From Bacteroidetes bacterium UBA6063 (lineage in GTDB: Bacteria; Bacteroidota; Bacteroidia; NS11-12g; UBA9320), in NCBI GenBank assembly GCA_002428905.1, contig DIYD01000097.1:1417-10822 (forward strand): a stretch of DNA of 9,406 bases, in the 5' to 3' direction. Below the pieces are notes generated by a model. The model worked only from the letters and a program-made list of their open reading frames with translations. It was not told where the DNA came from and did not search any database. The position numbers were made by a program, and so were the translations under genes. This document shows, piece by piece, positions 1 through 5,928 of the stretch. Position 1 is the stretch's first letter; each line of letters starts with the position of its first letter.

Positions 1-506
1 TTGTATCCGACTCTTCCATGCTGGAGCTAGCGCCTACCATCACTTGTTTGGTATTGGCCGGGAATGTTGGATCACACATTGCTTCTGAAATCGGCACCAT
101 GAAGGTGAGCGAACAAATAGACGCGTTGGATATCATGGGGATAAACGCACCGGGTTTTGTGGCTCTGCCTAAGATTATCGGTGGGGTTATCATGATTCCA
201 TGTCTTATTATCATATCCATCTTCTTAAGTAATGTTGGTGGTATTGTTGCCGGAAGTGCAAGCGGGATTTTAACTCCGGATGAATTCATTCAGGGTGCAC
301 GTGAAAGCTTCCTGCCTTTCAACCTTGCATTCTCCCTGATTAAAGCGGTGGTTTATGCGTTCATCATTACCTCGGTTTCTTCATTTCATGGTTACAAGAC
401 CGAAGGCGGTGCACTGGAAGTTGGGCATAGCAGCACACGGGCAGTGGTTTACAGTGCCGTACTTATTCTTTTTTCTGATTACCTGTTAACCCAATTGCTT
501 CTGTAA
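1..506 (+). CDS. mlaE: MlaE-family ABC transporter permease, 5'-truncated by window edge
   Basis: This is the C-terminal two thirds of a MlaE/YrbE-type permease, the inner-membrane subunit of the ABC transporter that moves phospholipids between inner and outer membranes. The open frame already runs at position 3 (V-S-D-S-S-M), so the Met at position 18 is internal and the true start lies upstream. About 168 residues are present; the family is usually about 245-260. Family hallmarks, numbered from the Met at 18, are an LAPxITxLVLAGNVGS segment (4-19), the amphipathic SEIGTMKVSEQIDALDIMG stretch (24-42), and the C-terminal GYKTEGGALEVGHSSTRAVV motif (125-144). Hydrophobic segments around 53-75, 102-122 and 142-162 are likely membrane helices. 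One base separates its stop from the ATPase start, so the two are translationally close and surely cotranscribed. Family assignment is firm; lipid transport is inferred from the family. Confidence 0.93.
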   Translation, partial: VSDSSMLELAPTITCLVLAGNVGSHIASEIGTMKVSEQIDALDIMGINAPGFVALPKIIGGVIMIPCLIIISIFLSNVGGIVAGSASGILTPDEFIQGARESFLPFNLAFSLIKAVVYAFIITSVSSFHGYKTEGGALEVGHSSTRAVVYSAVLILFSDYLLTQLLL

Positions 507-507
507 T

Positions 508-1239
508 ATGATTGAATTGGTAGATGTACATAAGTCGTTTGATGGTGTTGAAGTACTAAAAGGGATTTCAACCAAGTTTGAACCTGGACAAACAAACCTG
601 ATCATTGGAGCCAGTGGTGGTGGTAAAAGTGTACTCATGAAGTCTATGGTTGGATTGTTAACACCAGATCAGGGTCAGGTAATATACGACGACCGTGAGT
701 TCCACAGTCTGGATCATAAACAGATTCGAGACGTACGACGTGAAATTGGCATGTTGTTTCAAGGGAATGCCTTGTTCGACAGTTATACCGTAGAGGAAAA
801 CATTGAGTTTCCATTGAAAATGCTAACCGAAATGACTCCGGCTGAACGACTGGATCGTGTAAACTTCTGCTTAGAGCAAGTCCACCTGGAGGGCAACAAC
901 GCCAAATTCCCTGCCGAGATCAGTGGTGGTATGAAAAAACGAGTGGGTATTGCCCGAGCCATAGCGCTAGATATCAAATACCTGTTTTGCGATGAACCCA
1001 ATTCCGGATTAGATCCGGTTACTTCACGGGTGATTGATGAACTACTTCAAGAAATTACCCAGGAATTTAATATGACAACCATCATCAACACACACGACAT
1101 GAAGACCGTTTTTGATATCGGGGATCATGTGGTGTTTATGTATGAAGGCAATAAGTGGTGGGAAGGTAAAAAAGAAGAGGTTCGCCACGCCAATAACAAA
1201 GAACTTAAGGCATTTATCAATGCCTCGTATTTTGAATAA
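508..1239 (+). CDS. mlaF: MlaF-like ABC transporter ATP-binding protein
   Basis: This is the complete 243-residue nucleotide-binding subunit that powers the adjacent MlaE permease. All ABC ATPase motifs are intact: Walker A GASGGGKS (34-41), Q-loop Gln85 in GMLFQGN, signature ISGGMKKR (138-145), Walker B YLFCDEP (158-164) with catalytic Glu163, D-loop SGLD (166-169), and H-loop His196 in INTHD. The ISGGMKKRVGIARA signature and the PNSGLDPVTS sequence are typical of the MlaF/Ttg2A branch rather than of sugar or amino-acid importers. The start at 508 follows the permease stop by one base and has no purine-rich ribosome-binding site, as is normal in Bacteroidota. The protein is shorter than E. 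coli MlaF (about 269 residues). The next gene is a peptidase, not an MCE (MlaD-like) substrate-binding protein, so that partner would have to be upstream or elsewhere. Confidence 0.94.
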   Translation: MIELVDVHKSFDGVEVLKGISTKFEPGQTNLIIGASGGGKSVLMKSMVGLLTPDQGQVIYDDREFHSLDHKQIRDVRREIGMLFQGNALFDSYTVEENIEFPLKMLTEMTPAERLDRVNFCLEQVHLEGNNAKFPAEISGGMKKRVGIARAIALDIKYLFCDEPNSGLDPVTSRVIDELLQEITQEFNMTTIINTHDMKTVFDIGDHVVFMYEGNKWWEGKKEEVRHANNKELKAFINASYFE

Positions 1240-1249
1240 TTAAATCGTA

Positions 1250-3385
1250 ATGAAGCGTTTAATAACTCCTTATTTGCGCGCAACCACATTGGTTGTAGCA
1301 GTATTTTTAATGGCATTTACACCTTCGGAAAAAGAAGAAGGCATGTACCCCCTTGCCCAGCTTGGAAGCCTTGATTTAGCCAAAGCCGGTTTACAGATTC
1401 CGCAATCCGATATATACCAACCGGGTAAAGTTGGTTTAACCAATGCGTTAGTGCGATTGGGTGGTTGTACAGGATCCTTTATTTCTGAAAAAGGACTCAT
1501 CATAACTAATCACCACTGTGTGTTCGGAGCGGTTGCTTCAGCGAGTACACCAGAGAAGAATTACCTTGACAATGGTTTCTATGCGGCAAATGAATCTGAA
1601 GAGATCAAGACAACCCTACCCTGCCGAATCACGTTGTCGTTCGAAGATGTTAGTACACGTGTTCTGGAAGGCGTAAATCCTGACGATTCACCCGAAAAAC
1701 AGGCAGAGGTGATTTCCGACAACATCCAATCCATTACGAAGGAAGAACAGGAAAACAACCCAGACCTTGAGATCAAGATTTCTGAAATGTTCGTAGGTAA
1801 ATACTACACGCTTTTCCGCTATAAAATGCTGGATGACGTCCGTTTAGTGTATGTACCACCGAAGGCGGTTGGCAAGTTCGGCGGTGAAAGCGATAACTGG
1901 ATGTGGCCAAGACACAACGGCGACTTTAGCATTGTTCGCGCCTACGAAGACGGTAAACCGTATGTACCTCAAAAACACTTAAAAATTGATGTGAATGGAA
2001 CGAAAGAGAATGACTTCGTCTTTATTCTTGGTTATCCAGGATCGACATACAGACATTACCCAGCTCAGTTTTTGACCTATCAAAACGAACATATTTTACC
2101 CCTGATTTCATCCTGGTTCGACGAACGAATCGACCTGCTTCATCGCGACGCCAAAGGCGATACAAAGAAAGAATTACAGTATGCATCCACTATAGCATCG
2201 CTTAGCAATACCACAAAGAACTTTAAAGGTAAAATGCAAGGACTGCGCCGTACAAATATCATGGAACAACGTGCTTCCGAACAGGCAAAACTTCAAGACT
2301 ACGTGAAGAAAAACGGCTCAGAATCAGCCAAAAAGGTTATTCCTCGTATCGCTGAACTCTATGCTCGAAAAAATGCATTGGCGGACGACTATATCTTGAT
2401 GAACCAGATGTACTCGTCTTCTGGAATGTTCAACCTGGCGCATTCGTCTAATAAAGCGCTGGATAGCTATAATGCCGCTGATAAGGAACAACGCAAGACA
2501 TGGGTTGAAGATTCAAAAGCAGCAATTCAATCTATGAAGCGCGGCTATCGGGTGTATTCTACTGAAATGGATGCACAACTCTTCAGCTCCCTGGTTTACC
2601 GAATATACAAGTCTGGCAATGGACGAATGGATGATGTTTTGGCATACCTAAAGTTAGATCAACCGTCTCGCGATGAAGTACAAGAATCCATTGAAAACAT
2701 CTGGTATTCAAGCAAGTACAAAAATCGACTGGATATTTTAGAGCTTATGGATACCAAGCCTATTAAGTTGATTAAGACCAAAGACAAGATCCGTGATTTG
2801 GCACGTTTAATTTATCCGGTGTTACAAAAAGATGCGACGGAATGGCGTGATATTGATGCTGAGCTTAAGGCACTAATGCCTCGTTTAGCCGACATTAAGC
2901 AAGATTATTACGGTGGCACATTTGTTCCGGATGCCAACAGTACACTTCGTTTGACCTATGGTTATGTTAAAGGTTACAGCCCGAGTGATGCGGTATACAA
3001 CGATCCATTCACCACCATCGACGGAATTATTGAAAAGGCACAGCCTTCCGGTGATTATTATATGCCCGAAAACATCCTGGAAAAGTATAAAACGGTTACG
3101 GCCAACGATAATTTGAAACATCCTAAACACGATCAGGTTGTTGTTGGTGTGTTGTACAATTTGGATACTACTGGGGGAAACAGTGGTAGCCCGATTCTAA
3201 ATGCAAAAGGTGAGCTCGTAGGCGTAAACTTCGACCGTGCGTTCTCTGCAACAATTAACGATTTCGAATGGAATGAATCGTACAGCCGTTCCATTGGTGT
3301 TGACATACGTTACGTGCTCTACGTAATGAAATATGTGAATGAAGCGGATGCCGTGTTGGACGAATTAGGTGTAGACCTGGATTAA
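1250..3385 (+). CDS. dpp11: S46 dipeptidyl-peptidase, DPP11-like (Asp/Glu-specific)
   Basis: This is a 711-residue serine exopeptidase of family S46, which removes dipeptides from the N-terminus of periplasmic oligopeptides. A signal peptide is visible (basic MKRLITPYLR, hydrophobic core about 11-23), with cleavage probably near residues 23-25. The chymotrypsin-type triad by family comparison is His89 in TNHHC, Asp225 in HNGDFS and Ser645 in TGGNSGSP. Asn216-Trp217 in SDNWMWPR match the residues that hold the substrate N-terminus in S46 structures. The residue 18 after the catalytic Ser is Arg663 (NFDR), equivalent to Arg673 of Porphyromonas DPP11, which selects acidic P1 residues. Cys73 and Cys90 could form the His-loop disulfide. 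The helical S46 insertion lies about 280-560. There is no T9SS sorting domain, so the enzyme is likely periplasmic. It starts 10 bp behind the ATPase, suggesting cotranscription, and its stop interlocks with the opposing gene. Family assignment is certain; specificity is inferred from Arg663. Confidence 0.95.
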   Translation: MKRLITPYLRATTLVVAVFLMAFTPSEKEEGMYPLAQLGSLDLAKAGLQIPQSDIYQPGKVGLTNALVRLGGCTGSFISEKGLIITNHHCVFGAVASASTPEKNYLDNGFYAANESEEIKTTLPCRITLSFEDVSTRVLEGVNPDDSPEKQAEVISDNIQSITKEEQENNPDLEIKISEMFVGKYYTLFRYKMLDDVRLVYVPPKAVGKFGGESDNWMWPRHNGDFSIVRAYEDGKPYVPQKHLKIDVNGTKENDFVFILGYPGSTYRHYPAQFLTYQNEHILPLISSWFDERIDLLHRDAKGDTKKELQYASTIASLSNTTKNFKGKMQGLRRTNIMEQRASEQAKLQDYVKKNGSESAKKVIPRIAELYARKNALADDYILMNQMYSSSGMFNLAHSSNKALDSYNAADKEQRKTWVEDSKAAIQSMKRGYRVYSTEMDAQLFSSLVYRIYKSGNGRMDDVLAYLKLDQPSRDEVQESIENIWYSSKYKNRLDILELMDTKPIKLIKTKDKIRDLARLIYPVLQKDATEWRDIDAELKALMPRLADIKQDYYGGTFVPDANSTLRLTYGYVKGYSPSDAVYNDPFTTIDGIIEKAQPSGDYYMPENILEKYKTVTANDNLKHPKHDQVVVGVLYNLDTTGGNSGSPILNAKGELVGVNFDRAFSATINDFEWNESYSRSIGVDIRYVLYVMKYVNEADAVLDELGVDLD

Positions 3386-5793
3386 TCGTCCACCTTTAAG
3401 ATTTTTGTATAATACGTGTCCACACGGACAATATACATCCCATTTTTCCAATCCGCTACGGCAATGCGAAGACGTTGATCTTTTTCCTCGTTTAACGTGT
3501 GAAACACCGACCTTCCCAGAACATCAAATACGTCAATAGAGCGAAAAGGTCTAACTGAATTAGAATTAATGGTTAACGTCTGGGTGCATGGGTTTGGCCA
3601 AATAGATATGTCGTGGTCTTCTATTTTTACCCAAACTGAGAGTGTACTATCTTCATCCGATTCATTCGCTCCAATATCCGGTGAACGACCTTTGTAATCG
3701 TAAAATCCAGGTATGATCTTACCACGCTCGATTAATGGGCTGTTCTTTTGTAGACTGAAGTCACCCTGGCTTTCATCAACAAACATGGGGTCACCTGAGG
3801 TGAACTGATCAATCGAGATATGAGATGACTTCATTTGGTCAGACCAAATGGACTCGATTGAGTCGACAGAACTCACCTCGAGACAGTCGTATTGACCATG
3901 AACCTTTTTTATCACCAGTGGCGGTTTGTTGCCTGAATAATAGGCATCATGATCTGAAGAGAACTGGAATGAACTGTCTGGTTGACCGTTTAAACCATTG
4001 ATTCCATTATTAAAAAACAAGTTGTTCGATGGATTGTAAAAGATGTTGTTCGCAAATTGAATATCCGACCATTCGTCATCCCACAAATACTGGATGAATG
4101 CAGCAGAATCGTTGCTGTGAAACGTATTATTGAAGATCCGTAGAAAAGATCCATTTGTGGTAGGCCCACCAATATTGGTCTTTATTCCAACGCCTTGTGA
4201 ACGATAGATTGTAGGTGGTTCACACCGGGTGAAATACGTGTCTGTTTTAGAATTATCTCTACTCACCATATCTACCACTTCATTGCGGTACACATACACC
4301 GGGCCCAATCGTGGTGGCGCCATCGAGATAGAAGCAACATTATGCGCTATACGGTTGTTCCATATTTTCAGATTGGAGAATAAATTATCGAATTCAACAC
4401 CATCAAAACAATTCTTAACGGTGTTGTTGTAGAAATCTACATTGTATACACCTGTTGTTGCAGTGCGAAACCCAATACCATCTCCAGGGCCATCAATAAC
4501 ACAATTCCGAATAATCAGGTTCTTAGACCCATTGCTGCCTTCATTGTAATAGATACCCGCGTTTTCCAGCGAGCGCCCCATTGAAGTGGGTATCAGGAGA
4601 TTTTGGTTCGACACCGATTTCTTAATCATCGCATGACTCCAGGAACCAATGTTGTCCTTTATTTGTGTATTTTGAATTGTCACATTACTGCACCCACCCG
4701 CAAAATATACAGGTGCATCGCAGTACTTGAAAATGCAATGGTCGATGACCACTTCATTGGCATTTGCAATACTTAGACATCTGGCGTTAAATGCTCCGTT
4801 AAGATCAACCTTGCTTTTCCCATAATATTGAAAGGTGATTCCTTGAATCCGGAGGAATACATCATGATTAAAGCCTTGAATCGAAAGTCCTCTAAACTGG
4901 CTTGACACCACAACATCTTCTATATTTGGGTCGTAACCCTGTTCTGTTTTTATGGATATGCTGGTCGCATCGCGCACAAAGCCATTGAACCCGTAATTCA
5001 ATGCACTCAAGTTGAAATTACCAAGAAATACATTGTTCCCTAACGTAGAATAGGGATACAGACGTTCACCATTGAGCACAAGTAGGTTGGTATATCTCGC
5101 TTCTGCAGGCAATGATGCACTGTACAACAGGGTATCGTTGGTATGTTGCATCCAGGTTAGCTTGCTCGTTAAGCGACCATCGATTATAGGTTCTGCATCC
5201 GGTGCAGCTTTAATCAGAATTGGGGTAGAATCAGTGCAATTCTCCCTGATATTCAAGTACATATCTCCTTCATAGTAACTGCCATCTTTTAGTAATACCG
5301 TTGTTCCACAGGTCAACCCTGAAGCAAGTAAGGTCTTCAAATTACCCGGTTTGATTTCAGTATAATCAGTGCCCAGTCCCTGTGGTGATACCCACTTGAT
5401 TGAGGATGTATTGGTGAAGACAGGTTCCGTCTTCGTTGCGAGTTTTAACGCAGGCAGCACAACACTGTCAATGGTCGGTATCGAGTCTTTAATTGTGACT
5501 TGTACTTCGTATGTGGTACCCGGTTCTAACCCGAACAAACTGCTGCGAAAATGTCGTTCGTTACTATAATCGATTTGAACTGCCAGCGGTGCCTGAAACC
5601 ACTTACCTCCAGATTCCCGGTACCTGATTTCAGCCCATCCATTGTTGTCGGTATCCCATGTGTTAAGTAGGTTGATGGAGATTGCCGCACTGTGGTAATT
5701 TGCTTCGCCATGGATTTTCTGCCCATTGGAGTTCAAGGCACTGCCCAAAACCAGTGTTAAAAGGATCAATACCTGGTACAGCGACGGTTTCAT
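3382..5793 (-). CDS. Secreted FN3-like / right-handed beta-helix protein with T9SS sorting domain
   Basis: This is an 803-residue exported protein of unknown substrate. Domains in order: signal peptide (about 1-24, hydrophobic core LILLTLVLG); a fibronectin III-like domain (about 27-122, with LxPGTTYEVQV at 89-99); a pectate-lyase-like cap (about 130-206, WVSPQGLGT, then VLLKDGSYYEG and PIIDGRL); a parallel beta-helix (about 300-600) built of short repeats such as LIIRNCVIDG, VDFYNNTVKN, LKIWNNRIAHN and LRIFNNTFHSN; a DYKGRSPDIGANE segment (699-711) like those closing many beta-helix lyases; and a type-A T9SS C-terminal domain (about 728-803, SIWPNPCTQTLTI, VFDVLGR, GMYIVRV, TKILKV). Beta-helix proteins of this shape include polysaccharide lyases and epimerases, but I cannot identify catalytic residues, so adhesin or structural roles remain open. 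The sorting domain means export by the type IX system, encoded elsewhere. The gene is single and divergent from the second peptidase. The only usable Met start is at 5793. Confidence 0.88.
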   Translation of the reverse strand: MKPSLYQVLILLTLVLGSALNSNGQKIHGEANYHSAAISINLLNTWDTDNNGWAEIRYRESGGKWFQAPLAVQIDYSNERHFRSSLFGLEPGTTYEVQVTIKDSIPTIDSVVLPALKLATKTEPVFTNTSSIKWVSPQGLGTDYTEIKPGNLKTLLASGLTCGTTVLLKDGSYYEGDMYLNIRENCTDSTPILIKAAPDAEPIIDGRLTSKLTWMQHTNDTLLYSASLPAEARYTNLLVLNGERLYPYSTLGNNVFLGNFNLSALNYGFNGFVRDATSISIKTEQGYDPNIEDVVVSSQFRGLSIQGFNHDVFLRIQGITFQYYGKSKVDLNGAFNARCLSIANANEVVIDHCIFKYCDAPVYFAGGCSNVTIQNTQIKDNIGSWSHAMIKKSVSNQNLLIPTSMGRSLENAGIYYNEGSNGSKNLIIRNCVIDGPGDGIGFRTATTGVYNVDFYNNTVKNCFDGVEFDNLFSNLKIWNNRIAHNVASISMAPPRLGPVYVYRNEVVDMVSRDNSKTDTYFTRCEPPTIYRSQGVGIKTNIGGPTTNGSFLRIFNNTFHSNDSAAFIQYLWDDEWSDIQFANNIFYNPSNNLFFNNGINGLNGQPDSSFQFSSDHDAYYSGNKPPLVIKKVHGQYDCLEVSSVDSIESIWSDQMKSSHISIDQFTSGDPMFVDESQGDFSLQKNSPLIERGKIIPGFYDYKGRSPDIGANESDEDSTLSVWVKIEDHDISIWPNPCTQTLTINSNSVRPFRSIDVFDVLGRSVFHTLNEEKDQRLRIAVADWKNGMYIVRVDTYYTKILKVDD
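3791..3867. repeat. Cluster of nested inverted repeats inside the beta-helix gene
   Basis: Within 77 bp there are several perfect dyads. TCACCT/AGGTGA sits around one central base (3791-3803). CATTTGGTC/GACCAAATG, with 9-bp arms around one central A, lies at 3832-3850. TCAATCGAG/CTCGATTGA arms at 3809-3817 and 3853-3861 enclose that dyad. GACTC/GAGTC with a 4-base spacer lies at 3851-3864, and a GTCGAC palindrome at 3862-3867. The stretch lies in the coding region for about residues 643-668, after the beta-helix and before the sorting domain. The symmetry is read directly; function is unknown and coding constraint plus chance could explain part of it. Confidence 0.6.
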
Positions 5794-5799
5794 TCTCTA

Positions 5800-5828
5800 C
5801 GAAATTACAATAAAAGTTGTCGGTCAAT
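5800..5828 (-). promoter_or_regulatory. Candidate Bacteroidota promoter for the beta-helix gene
   Basis: Read on the minus strand, ATTG (5828-5825) is followed by a 17-base spacer and TAATTTCG (5807-5800). This is one mismatch from TTTG and one from TAnnTTTG, with the spacing usual for Bacteroidota sigma factor sites. The start codon at 5793 begins six bases after the -7 element, so transcription would start at or very near the ATG, giving a leaderless or nearly leaderless message. Prediction by eye only. Confidence 0.4.
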
Positions 5829-5856
5829 AATGACATATTATCGAATATTCGACAAC
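5816..5856. promoter_or_regulatory. Inverted repeat and 12-bp palindrome in the divergent intergenic region
   Basis: GTTGTCG (5816-5822) and CGACAAC (5850-5856) are perfect 7-bp inverted repeats 27 bases apart. The right arm overlaps the perfect palindrome TCGAATATTCGA (5841-5852). They lie between the two divergent genes and overlap the candidate -33 region of the minus-strand gene, a reasonable place for an operator. A 12-bp palindrome is expected about twice in 9.4 kb by chance, so location is the main support. Confidence 0.3.
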
Positions 5857-5893
5857 CTGCGTCTTCTGGGCTTCCTCAACGGTTAGAATAGTT

Positions 5894-5901
5894 TATTTTC
5901 G
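5894..5901 (+). promoter_or_regulatory. Candidate -7 element for the DPP7-like gene
   Basis: TATTTTCG, followed by CAC, matches the Bacteroidota -7 consensus TAnnTTTG at seven of eight positions, and lies 27 bases before the start codon at 5929. No convincing TTTG is visible 17-20 bases upstream, so this is a one-sided match. The leader is A/T-rich (TTAAAAAATATATTCACACA) with no Shine-Dalgarno sequence, as usual in this phylum. The intergenic region 5794-5928 holds no small open frame. Confidence 0.45.
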
Positions 5902-5928
5902 CACTTTGTTAAAAAATATATTCACACA

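Noticed and set aside
18..20. Met codon at 18 as the start of the permease
   Set aside because: The frame is open upstream to the window edge, and the residues before it fit the MlaE family; about 80-90 residues of the protein are missing.
783..1001. Antisense frame opposite the ABC ATPase
   Set aside because: It is opposite the Q-loop to Walker B coding region, which is clearly constrained on the plus strand.
3417..3435. TGTCC-ACAC-GGACA hairpin just past the convergent stop codons, considered as a terminator
   Set aside because: The stem is only 5 bp, it is within coding sequence and no T-tract follows on either strand.
3990..4172. Minus-strand 60-codon frame and plus-strand frames (4229-4432, 5072-5275, 5369-5569) within the beta-helix gene
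   Set aside because: All overlap continuous beta-helix protein coding, and their translations show no family motifs or initiation context.
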